From Blautia sp. (GTDB lineage: Bacteria; Bacillota; Clostridia; Lachnospirales; Lachnospiraceae), in assembly GCA_017459635.1 (NCBI GenBank), contig JAFUCO010000051.1, forward strand, positions 1-48,580: a DNA stretch of 48,580 nt, given 5' to 3'. The notes beneath the pieces were generated by a model that was not told the origin of the DNA, searched no databases, and was given only the letters and a program-made list of their open reading frames with translations. Below, in pieces: positions 1-6,649 of this stretch (position 1 is the first letter of the stretch; the number at the start of each line of letters is the position of its first letter). The translations under genes and the position numbers were made by a program.

Positions 1-28
1 CTCTGCCAGAGGCCGCGGTTCCGTACAT
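1..28 (-). CDS. possible 5' end of a gene running off the left edge
   Basis: An ATG on the minus strand at 28-26 opens a frame of nine codons (M-Y-G-T-A-A-S-G-R) to the window edge. A GGAGG ribosome site lies nine bases upstream. It would be the next gene downstream of the DUF624 gene. Too little is visible to name a product. Confidence 0.35.
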
Positions 29-118
29 ATGGTCAGTCCTCCCCCTACAGCGTCCGACTCGCCAAAATCTTTTCGATACCATAGTACCAAAAATTCCAAT
101 CTATAACACTAACTAAAT

Positions 119-142
119 GACATTGGGACGGTTCTCTGTCTG
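119..142. repeat. half copy of the GGGGACGGTTCT palindromic repeat
   Basis: The stretch carries GGGACGGTTCTCTGTCTG, one arm of the repeat family seen at seven other places in the window. The partner arm is missing. It sits just past the stop codon of the DUF624 gene, so it may be a decayed copy at the end of the sugar operon. Confidence 0.6.
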
Positions 143-145
143 ATT

Positions 146-868
146 TCATTCCAGTTTTTTCATCTCTTTGAGGATTTCTCTGGTTGATTTTTTATGTATG
201 CCGGTGTTTGCCGGTTCGGGTTCTGCATCCTCCGATGGGAGGTATTTTTTTATGTCTGAGTAGAGGAGTTCTGACACGAGCATTGTTATGAGGCCTGCTC
301 CTATGACGACCCACAGGAAGCCGTATAGCGGACGGTTTCGCACATCAAGGATGGTTACTGCTATGGGGATTATGAAGAATGCCGCGGCGGGTATCACTTT
401 CCAGGGTTTTCTGGCCGCGAAGAAGAAGGCGTTTCTCAGAAGGTGAGGCAGGGTGTCTTCAAAGGCTGCCATTACAGGATACAGATATATCGCTTCTATT
501 ATCAGGAAGAAAAGCAGGGCGTAGCAGGCATACTTGAATGTATCCCATATTCCGTCTGCGTAGATGCAGAATCTGATGTCCAGGATGAGAACAGCGGCGA
601 TCCCGCCAAAGAGCAGTGTACTCAAAAGCCCCTGCTTCAGATTCATCCTAAAGCCCTTGAAGAAGGTAGTAAACGGGTTCAGCGAATCGTCCTTATGGAG
701 CGTTTCGAGCATCACATAATAAAGGGCGGCCATGGCCGGGCCTATGGTGATCACAGGCAGTGTAAAGATCACAAACATCAGGTTTGCGCCGATCATTATC
801 CATATTCTTCCTATTATTCTTCCGAATGTGCTGTCATTACTGAAAAATCCGCCGATCAGCTTACCCAT
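146..868 (-). CDS. DUF624 / YesL-family membrane protein
   Basis: A protein of about 240 residues with several hydrophobic segments. It starts with the family's typical MGKLIGGFFSNDSTFGR, and has the LPVITIGPAMAALYYV stretch of DUF624 (YesL) proteins early on. The function of the family is unknown, but its members sit next to CUT1 sugar ABC transporters in many Firmicutes, as here. The start at 868 was chosen because it has a GGAGGGAAG ribosome site; it overlaps the upstream gene by eight bases, which implies translational coupling. The polar tail is rich in Lys and Glu. It is probably an accessory part of the alpha-galactoside uptake operon. Confidence 0.85.
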   Translation of the reverse strand: MGKLIGGFFSNDSTFGRIIGRIWIMIGANLMFVIFTLPVITIGPAMAALYYVMLETLHKDDSLNPFTTFFKGFRMNLKQGLLSTLLFGGIAAVLILDIRFCIYADGIWDTFKYACYALLFFLIIEAIYLYPVMAAFEDTLPHLLRNAFFFAARKPWKVIPAAAFFIIPIAVTILDVRNRPLYGFLWVVIGAGLITMLVSELLYSDIKKYLPSEDAEPEPANTGIHKKSTREILKEMKKLE

Positions 869-1580
869 TGTCTGTACTTCCCTCCTCTTCTGAAAACAGG
901 AAATCAAGAAAAGTTTCTACGCTTTCAATACGGTCAGTGTAAGCGCTTATCCCAAGAGCGCAGTCCTCTTCATAAAGATGATATTTTGTGCAGAGAAGAC
1001 TGTCCGACACGTCTATTCCCACAGGAACCGACTCTTCACTGTACTCCTCATCATAGGGAATGCAGGTTATGATGCGGTCACTGTATTTTTTCATCAGATC
1101 AGCGCATTTCTCATCACTCAGATCCAGGAGCCTTCCGCTGCTGCCTATCCCTTTGAGCGCCTCAGTACCCATCACCACAGTGTCCAGGTCGCCCGATTCT
1201 ACCAGAGCCACAAATGCCTGGTAATAGCTGTTGTTCGTACCTCCGCTGACCGTCGGGTCGAAGAAGGTTCTGGAATTCATCTCCACCTTTTTCTGCGTTG
1301 TGTCAAAATCCGCATAATCCACGAAATCGTACCAGAGGTCGGATTCATTGCCGCCGTTCTCCATGGTGTTTGCGAACATGCCGTAAAACCAGAAGTCCTT
1401 TATGGAAAAGAACATACGATGAATGAAAAAGACGATCAGAATAACAGCAGTCAGTATCCCGGCTATGTAGAGCCAGTAGTAAGTTAGTATATAGCTTATC
1501 TTCTGTCTGACAGACATATCCCTCATCTTCTCTTTTTCAGCCTGCAGCCAGTGCTGCATGCGTCCTCCTGAACCGCTCAT
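861..1580 (-). CDS. membrane-anchored hypothetical protein of a sugar ABC operon
   Basis: 239 residues. About 30 cytoplasmic residues precede one transmembrane helix (roughly residues 36-55, YWLYIAGILTAVILIVFF), and the remaining 180 residues should lie outside the cell. The outer part is acidic and has no motif I recognise with certainty. Proteins of this layout often accompany DUF624 and sugar-binding genes in Lachnospiraceae. GGAGGA lies nine bases before the ATG. Its 3' end overlaps the DUF624 gene, so the two are one translation unit. Any role in sugar uptake is inferred from position. Confidence 0.7.
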   Translation of the reverse strand: MSGSGGRMQHWLQAEKEKMRDMSVRQKISYILTYYWLYIAGILTAVILIVFFIHRMFFSIKDFWFYGMFANTMENGGNESDLWYDFVDYADFDTTQKKVEMNSRTFFDPTVSGGTNNSYYQAFVALVESGDLDTVVMGTEALKGIGSSGRLLDLSDEKCADLMKKYSDRIITCIPYDEEYSEESVPVGIDVSDSLLCTKYHLYEEDCALGISAYTDRIESVETFLDFLFSEEEGSTDNG

Positions 1581-1771
1581 ACGGTAAGTCCTCCATGTTT
1601 TCCCTGCCGGCGTTTTACGGCAGATTCTCCATCCTGCTCCTATCGTATCGACAATGACAGCCAGATACTTGAAGAGCCTGTATGCATGTTTATCTCACTG
1701 CAGGTATCACACAGGGCCTGTATCTTTCTGTGTTGATCTTCTGGTACTCCCATGTCATGTGCGAACACTAA

Positions 1772-1805
1772 GGCAGGGGCAAGAGCAACCGCCCTCACCC
1801 CTGCC
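1772..1805 (-). terminator. stem-loop after the permease genes
   Basis: GGCAGGGG pairs with CCCCTGCC across 18 bases, with a GGGC/GCCC inner stem. There is no clear T-run, so it is a weak terminator or an RNA-processing or stability element between the permeases and the two downstream membrane genes. The rest of the 279-base gap shows no gene. Confidence 0.4.
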
Positions 1806-1859
1806 AACAGTGACATTATTTATATCTGCCCGGCTCTGCCGGTCTTAAGTCTGCTTCAA

Positions 1860-2702
1860 TCAGAGCTTTCCGCCTGATGTAGCGATACCTTCGACGAACT
1901 GCTTCTGGAAGATCACGTAGATGATGATCATAGGCAGAACCGCGAGTGTAGCTGCAGCCATCATGGTCGGGTACTCGCTGCCGTACTGGCCCTGCATCTT
2001 GGCAAGACCTGCGGACAGTGTCGTTGTGCTGGCGTTTGTACAAACGATCATCGGCCACATCAGATCCTTGAAAGCAAACACTGCGGTAAAGATACCGAGT
2101 GATACCATCGAGCTCTTGGTAAGCGGCATCATGATATGAAGGAATCTGCCGGGTACCGAACAGCCATCGATGTTCGCGGCTTCCTCCAGGTCCATCGGAA
2201 GTCCTTCGTAACCCGTCTTAAGCAGGTATGTACCGAAGGCTGTGACAAGACCTGGGAATACAAGGCCGAACGTCGTGTTCAGCATGTTCATCTTCGAAAC
2301 CATCAGGTACTGCGGGATGATGAAGATCTGTCCCGGAACCATCATCTGGATAAGGACCAGTGTAAACAGCACTTTCTTTCCCGGGAATTTCAGGCGGCCA
2401 AAAGCGTAGCCGGCCATCGTCGCGGTAAGGCATGCGCACACAACGCGGAAGAAGATCATAAGAATAGTATTCTTATAAAGGATAACAAAGTTGTAGCTCT
2501 TCCAGACAGTTGCGAAGTTTTCCCAATGCCAGCCGTTGTGTGGGAAAATGTAGAACGGATTCACCGAGATGGATTCCTGGTTCGTCTTGAGTGCGGTCAG
2601 GATCATCCATGCGAAGGGAACCAGCATGATAAATGCCATTATGATAAGAACGATCTGTGTCAGGATCTTTGCTCTCCTGGCGCTTGCTTCAGCACTTTTC
2701 AT
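1860..2702 (-). CDS. carbohydrate ABC transporter permease, MalG/MsmG type (CUT1)
   Basis: 280 residues with about six transmembrane helices. The EAA loop is visible around residue 175 (EAANIDGCSVPGRFLHIMMP), which docks on the ATPase. The C-terminus QKQFVEGIATSGGKL is typical of CUT1 second permeases. It begins 15 bases after the first permease gene and has its own ribosome site. No ATPase gene is in the cluster; CUT1 importers of Firmicutes often share one MsmK/MsmX ATPase encoded elsewhere. Substrate is inferred as alpha-galactosides such as raffinose or melibiose from the neighbouring GH36 enzyme. Confidence 0.93.
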   Translation of the reverse strand: MKSAEASARRAKILTQIVLIIMAFIMLVPFAWMILTALKTNQESISVNPFYIFPHNGWHWENFATVWKSYNFVILYKNTILMIFFRVVCACLTATMAGYAFGRLKFPGKKVLFTLVLIQMMVPGQIFIIPQYLMVSKMNMLNTTFGLVFPGLVTAFGTYLLKTGYEGLPMDLEEAANIDGCSVPGRFLHIMMPLTKSSMVSLGIFTAVFAFKDLMWPMIVCTNASTTTLSAGLAKMQGQYGSEYPTMMAAATLAVLPMIIIYVIFQKQFVEGIATSGGKL

Positions 2703-2717
2703 CTATTGTCCCCCCTC

Positions 2718-3605
2718 TCAGTTATGATAGACAACTTTCTTTTCAACCTGCTGCAGTACGAACGTGATTATCATGATAAAGGCAAGCAGCACCATGACAA
2801 GCGTGGCACCATAGCCTTTGTTTCCGTTCGTAAACGCATACTGGTAGAAAAGATAGACTATAGACTGCACATTCTTGAGAGCCACGTTCGTCTTGTCCAT
2901 GACCATGAACATCAGGTCGAACACTGTGAGCGCGCCGATGATTCTTGTCTGAACGATGAAGAAGGTGGTCGGCGAAAGCAGCGGAACCGTGATCGAGAAG
3001 AACTGGCGGAAGCCGTTCGCTCCGTCGATCGATGCTGCTTCGTAGTAATCCCCCGGAATCTCCTGCAGACCTCCGATGAAAAGCACCATGTTATAACCGA
3101 TGATAGACCATACACCGATTATACCGATGGATATCCATGCTATCCTCTTGTCGGAAATCCATGCAACATTTGTATGGAAGACATTGTTCAGCAGACCAAA
3201 CTGTGTATTGTAGAGCCATTTCCATACCATAGCAACAGCTGCAGGGGCGCAGACCATAGGCAGGAAGAAGATTGTACGGTATACTGACCTTCCGGCGATC
3301 TTCTTATTAAGAAGAACAGCAAGGATAAGAGCAATGATGATTCCGAAAGGAACCTCAATGAGTGCGTATTTGATGGTATTCCACAGCGACTGCCAGGTCT
3401 CGGTCGCGGTGAGCACCTTCTGATAGTTGGCAAGACCTACAAATGTATTGCCCCGGCCGAAGTCGCCTGTCTTGCAGAAGGACTGGTAAACTGTGTTGAA
3501 GATCGGATAAAAGTTAAGAATAATAAGACCGATCATGGTCGGAGCCACAAAAAGCAGTCCCCATTTTGCTTCTGATTTCTCCTTGGGAGACATATGTTTT
3601 TTCAA
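2718..3605 (-). CDS. carbohydrate ABC transporter permease, MalF/MsmF type (CUT1)
   Basis: 295 residues and six predicted transmembrane helices. The EAA loop YYEAASIDGANGFRQFFSI lies near residue 190. The start is a TTG at 3605, because AGGAGGG lies about eight bases before it; the next in-frame ATG is too far away. It follows the binding-protein gene across a 297-base gap with a stable hairpin, and pairs with the MalG-type permease to form the membrane channel. Confidence 0.93.
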   Translation of the reverse strand: MKKHMSPKEKSEAKWGLLFVAPTMIGLIILNFYPIFNTVYQSFCKTGDFGRGNTFVGLANYQKVLTATETWQSLWNTIKYALIEVPFGIIIALILAVLLNKKIAGRSVYRTIFFLPMVCAPAAVAMVWKWLYNTQFGLLNNVFHTNVAWISDKRIAWISIGIIGVWSIIGYNMVLFIGGLQEIPGDYYEAASIDGANGFRQFFSITVPLLSPTTFFIVQTRIIGALTVFDLMFMVMDKTNVALKNVQSIVYLFYQYAFTNGNKGYGATLVMVLLAFIMIITFVLQQVEKKVVYHN

Positions 3606-3801
3606 ACTTTTGTCCCTCCTCTCCCATTATAAACTGAATCTCATATAGAATCGCAGCAGCAAGCCAAAAGTCCGGTTCTACGGACTTATGCCCGGGCTTC
3701 GCGCCAGATAAACATGCGCGTTTCCCATCTAAGCCATGGCATCCTGCAGATCCGTTAACAGTTACGCGAAAGCAGACATCTGCCTCGTCTATGATTTTTA
3801 A

Positions 3802-3836
3802 ATCCTGTCCGGAACAGTTCATGTTCCGGGCAGGAT
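3802..3836 (-). terminator. stem-loop between binding-protein and permease genes
   Basis: A 15-bp stem (ATCCTGTCCGGAACA with TGTTCCGGGCAGGAT, one G-T pair) and a five-base loop. On the minus strand it is followed by TTTAAAAATC, so it is leaky at best. Hairpins here are common between malE-like and malF-like genes, where they raise the binding protein to permease ratio by partial termination or by protecting mRNA 3' ends. A smaller AGTCCG/CGGACT hairpin lies near 3669-3686. The rest of the gap 3606-3902 holds nothing I recognise. Confidence 0.6.
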
Positions 3837-3902
3837 CTTAAAAACATCAGTTACTCAGTATTTAACTGTCTGCCTTCTGTTCAACTTGAACAATTACGCG
3901 GA

Positions 3903-5192
3903 TCACTCGTTAGCGATAGCGTCCTCGATGATCATCTGTGCAGCATCGCATGCGCTTGCCATCAGATCAGGATCGGACGGATTCTGCCACGGATCAAGGA
4001 ATGCGCCTGCCTGCTGAAGAGCATCTTCCCATACGGTTGTATTTCTGGTGTACGGTCTGAAGTAAAGCTGTGCTTCATCCTCTGCCTTTGTGAATGCAGA
4101 AACATCCATTCCCGGGAATGCGTTTGCGAATTCTTCGGAAACACCCTTCATACCTGCCATCGTAACGCCAAGCTCAGCCTGCTCCTTCTGTCCCTGCTCA
4201 GCGCAGAAATAGGAGATAAGGCTGTAAGCAGCAGCGGGATCAGCTACCTGATAGGAAGCAGCCCAGCCAAGTCCGTTGTAGCAGCTCCAGCGCTCGCCTT
4301 CGTCGCAGGTGCCGTTCTCGTTAACATCGCCGTAAGGAATAAGAGCCCATGCATAGTCTGCAGAGTTCTCTGCTTTGTAGAAGCTGTTGATCATCCAGGA
4401 GCCCTGTGTGATCATACCAACAAGTCCTGACTGGAACAGGGAGTCTGTGCCTGTCTCGGCAACTGTTGTCTGCGGAGCAGCAACTTCAAGGATCTTACGC
4501 ATCATTTCCATGCCGGCCTTGGCTTCGTCAGATCCGATGGTGGTTCCCTTGTGATCCTCTGTGATGATCTGTCCGCCGTAGTCATATACCAGGTTGTACC
4601 AGCCGTCCTGGTTGTTGGAGGTGTTGATGGCATATCCGTAAACACCGTCATCCTTGCCGGCTTCGGTGATAGCGGTAGCTGCAGCAAGGACGTCATCCCA
4701 GCTCCAGTCATCTGTCGGATAGTCTACGCCATACTTGTCAAAGATAGCTTTGTTGTAAAGAAGAGCTATTGTATCATGATCCTTCGGAAGCGCATACTGC
4801 ACGCCGTCTGATTTGTAGAGGTTTACGATTCCGTCATAGTAGTTTTCAAGATCGATCGCATCATCCTCAGCGATGAAATCGTCAAGCGGGTAGATCAGGT
4901 CATTTTCCATGTACATCTGTGCAGTGTTGGAGTGCATCCAGAATACATCCGGCATCTGTCCGCCTGATGCGCCTGCCTCAAGCAGTGTCCAGTAGTTGTC
5001 CCAGTCAACAACATTGATCGTAACCTTAACACCGGATTCTGCGGACCACTCGTCAGCGATCTGCTGAAGTCCGGCAAGCTGATTGTTGTCCCAGATGTTT
5101 ACCTGCAGCTCATCTACGTCATAAGCCTGAGCGGTCATCGGGAGTGCCATCATCATTCCTGCTGCCAGAACACCCATTAACACTTTCTTCAT
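3903..5192 (-). CDS. extracellular sugar-binding protein, CUT1 family
   Basis: 429 residues, family 1 extracellular solute-binding protein. The signal peptide MKKVLMGVLAAGMMMALP ends in TAQA-Y, a signal peptidase I site. There is no lipobox cysteine, which is odd for a Gram-positive binding protein because nothing visible tethers it to the membrane. The body shows the usual pattern of these proteins, such as LPKDHDTIALLYNKAIFDKY and GLVGMITQGSWMINSF. AAGGAGGA lies ten bases before the ATG. The gene has its own promoter with a tandem operator just upstream. It likely delivers alpha-galactosides to the two permeases. Confidence 0.93.
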   Translation of the reverse strand: MKKVLMGVLAAGMMMALPMTAQAYDVDELQVNIWDNNQLAGLQQIADEWSAESGVKVTINVVDWDNYWTLLEAGASGGQMPDVFWMHSNTAQMYMENDLIYPLDDFIAEDDAIDLENYYDGIVNLYKSDGVQYALPKDHDTIALLYNKAIFDKYGVDYPTDDWSWDDVLAAATAITEAGKDDGVYGYAINTSNNQDGWYNLVYDYGGQIITEDHKGTTIGSDEAKAGMEMMRKILEVAAPQTTVAETGTDSLFQSGLVGMITQGSWMINSFYKAENSADYAWALIPYGDVNENGTCDEGERWSCYNGLGWAASYQVADPAAAYSLISYFCAEQGQKEQAELGVTMAGMKGVSEEFANAFPGMDVSAFTKAEDEAQLYFRPYTRNTTVWEDALQQAGAFLDPWQNPSDPDLMASACDAAQMIIEDAIANE

Positions 5193-5237
5193 AATACGTA
5201 TCCTCCTTATAAGATGGGATTGGTAAAGTCAATAAAT

Positions 5238-5300
5238 ATTATACTTGTAAAAGCCGTTTTATTGTATGGATTAATGTATTCTGCGTATGGATAAATGATG
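5238..5300 (-). promoter_or_regulatory. AraC-type operator and promoter of the binding-protein gene
   Basis: On the minus strand a TATAAT (5243-5238) lies 20 bases after a 37-base block containing ATTTATCCATAC and CATTAATCCATAC. The two copies are direct repeats spaced 21 bp, two helical turns apart, ending where a -35 box would be. No good -35 hexamer is present, which fits activator dependence. The same 37-base block with the same 20-base spacing occurs before the AraC-type gene. Binding by that regulator is inferred. Confidence 0.75.
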
Positions 5301-5302
5301 TT

Positions 5303-5344
5303 AAAAAAGGAATGCTGTTGTCGTTTCCCTGATAACAGCATTCC
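5303..5344 (-). terminator. rho-independent terminator of the AraC-type gene
   Basis: GGAATGCTGTT pairs perfectly with AACAGCATTCC around a 14-base loop, followed on the minus strand by TTTTTT. It separates the regulator gene from the operator and promoter of the binding-protein gene. Confidence 0.88.
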
Positions 5345-5411
5345 ATTTTGTGTAATTTGTACAAATTCATAAAAAGCCTGAGTCCCCGGCATCCATGTCA
5401 ACAGCCGCTTT

Positions 5412-6416
5412 TCAAAGCGGATGCTCACTTACATAACTCCCCTTTGTCTCTCCGGCTATCACTACGACCTTCTGTTCACGGAAAGCTGTAGGGCTCATTC
5501 CATAGTAATTGTGAAAGCTTTTGGAGAAGGACAGAACATCAGTATAACCCAGCTCCTCAGCAACTGTGCTTACCGGACTTTGAGTAGAACGCAGCAGATC
5601 CCCTGCGCGTTCCATGCGGAAGCGCCGCTGGAAGTCCTGCGGAGAGATCCCCATCTCCTTTTTGAATATCCTGGTAAGATATCCCCGGCTGATCCCTATC
5701 GAAGCCGCAACGTCACTGACCTTTATCTGCGGCCTGTCCGAATTGATCAGCAGGTTGACCGCAGCACGTATATACAGCTTTTCATCACCCTCGTCCTTTT
5801 CCGCAGCCATATGCTCCCGCCCGTCTTCATCTGTCAGGAGTCCCATCAACAGATACATATATCCCGTCCGCAGCAGGTCGTTGACATAGGTCAGTTCGCA
5901 GCAGGAAAGAAGTTTTTCAGTTACATCGAACACCCGCTCCTTATTCCTGCATGTAATTACCGGATCCGACTTCGAAAAACCCGCCCTGTCAACAAGCTCT
6001 TCCGCCATCAGCCCGTGAAAGCCTACCCACATATAATTCCAGGGATCATAATTGTCGGCCTGATAAGTCGTTTCCTCTCCGGGATAAATGATAAACGCCT
6101 GTCCTTCCGATACATCGTACACAGAACCGTTTTTCATCAGACGGCCCTTTCCCTTCCGGATCATATGTATGACATAGCTGGTCCTTATGAAGGGGCCGAA
6201 GGTATAACCGCTTTCACACTGCTCCGAGCCAAAATAGTTTAGATTGACAGGGCTGACTCCCGGCATTCGCTGTATCTCCTGCAGGTTCTCCATCGCATGG
6301 AAACGCTCCGAATCGGTAAGCCCGACATTTTTTTCTTTCTTTTTATCCATCAGACATATAACAGAGGCTCTGTCCCTGCTCCTTGAGTTTCCATCATAGG
6401 GACTTGTCCCATTCAT
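5412..6416 (-). CDS. AraC-family regulator, MsmR/RafR type
   Basis: 334 residues from the chosen ATG at 6416. The N-terminal half is an AraC-type cupin sensor (YTFGPFIRTSYVIHMIRKGKG, then PGEETTYQADNYDPWNYMWVGFHG, split here by function). The C-terminal 100 residues carry two helix-turn-helix motifs (VSDVAASIGISRGYLTRIFK and VAEELGYTDVLSFSKSF). An upstream in-frame extension to 6599 runs through the operator and promoter, so it is not coding; its TATAAT lies about 56 bases before 6416. An ATG at 6350 is an alternative start. Position between GH36 and the transporter, plus matching operators at both promoters, suggest a local activator responding to an alpha-galactoside and controlling itself. 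Confidence 0.88.
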   Translation of the reverse strand: MNGTSPYDGNSRSRDRASVICLMDKKKEKNVGLTDSERFHAMENLQEIQRMPGVSPVNLNYFGSEQCESGYTFGPFIRTSYVIHMIRKGKGRLMKNGSVYDVSEGQAFIIYPGEETTYQADNYDPWNYMWVGFHGLMAEELVDRAGFSKSDPVITCRNKERVFDVTEKLLSCCELTYVNDLLRTGYMYLLMGLLTDEDGREHMAAEKDEGDEKLYIRAAVNLLINSDRPQIKVSDVAASIGISRGYLTRIFKKEMGISPQDFQRRFRMERAGDLLRSTQSPVSTVAEELGYTDVLSFSKSFHNYYGMSPTAFREQKVVVIAGETKGSYVSEHPL

Positions 6417-6471
6417 TACTCTAACTTTCTTTTTGCAATATTGACCAGATGGAAATGGTAGAGTCTTAATA

Positions 6472-6534
6472 ATTATATGTATAAATAGTTTAGAAAAGTA
6501 TGGATTAGTGTGCATCAGATATGGACAAATGATG
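6472..6534 (-). promoter_or_regulatory. AraC-type operator and promoter of the regulator gene
   Basis: TATAAT at 6477-6472 lies 20 bases after a 37-base block with ATTTGTCCATAT and CACTAATCCATAC, direct repeats spaced 21 bp. It matches the block before the binding-protein gene in length, sequence and distance to the -10 box, which points to autoregulation of the AraC-type gene. Confidence 0.75.
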
Positions 6535-6585
6535 AAAAAATGGGAATGCTGACCTTCTTTCGAAATTATAGCATTCCCATTTTTT
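6535..6585 (-). terminator. rho-independent terminator of the alpha-galactosidase gene
   Basis: TGGGAATGCT pairs with AGCATTCCCA around a 19-base loop, with A-run and T-run extending the stem; on the minus strand TTTTTT follows. Its stem resembles the terminator at 5303-5344, as if the terminator, operator and promoter had been duplicated together. Confidence 0.85.
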
Positions 6586-6610
6586 GCCTGGTGAATCATG
6601 TTCGTACGCC

Positions 6611-6645
6611 CTCAGCAGCAAGTGCTTCGGGCTGTTTTGAACAGT
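6611..6645. repeat. partial copy of the CAGCAGCAAGTGCTTCGGG interspersed element
   Basis: The 35 bases match, with one difference, the inverted sequence at 33629-33663. It is the end of a larger multi-hairpin element found complete near 33.7 kb. Here only the CAGCAGCAAGTGCTTCGGG and TGAACAGT end remains, just past the GH36 stop codon. Confidence 0.7.
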
Positions 6646-6649
6646 TTCA

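Noticed and set aside
2136-3287. Long plus-strand open frame (383 codons) across the two sugar permease genes
   Set aside because: It is antisense to two clear CUT1 permeases with EAA loops. Its translation is rich in His, Cys and Arg with no domain, as expected for a shadow frame.
5309-5344. Possible catabolite control (cre) site GGGAAACGACAACA on the minus strand in the araC terminator loop
   Set aside because: It differs from the cre consensus at two key positions and lies inside a terminator, so chance is likely.
5207-5428. Minus-strand open frame upstream of the sugar-binding protein, resembling the extended N-terminus of the AraC-type protein
   Set aside because: The resemblance comes from the shared operator and promoter DNA, not from protein homology. 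Both stretches are regulatory.
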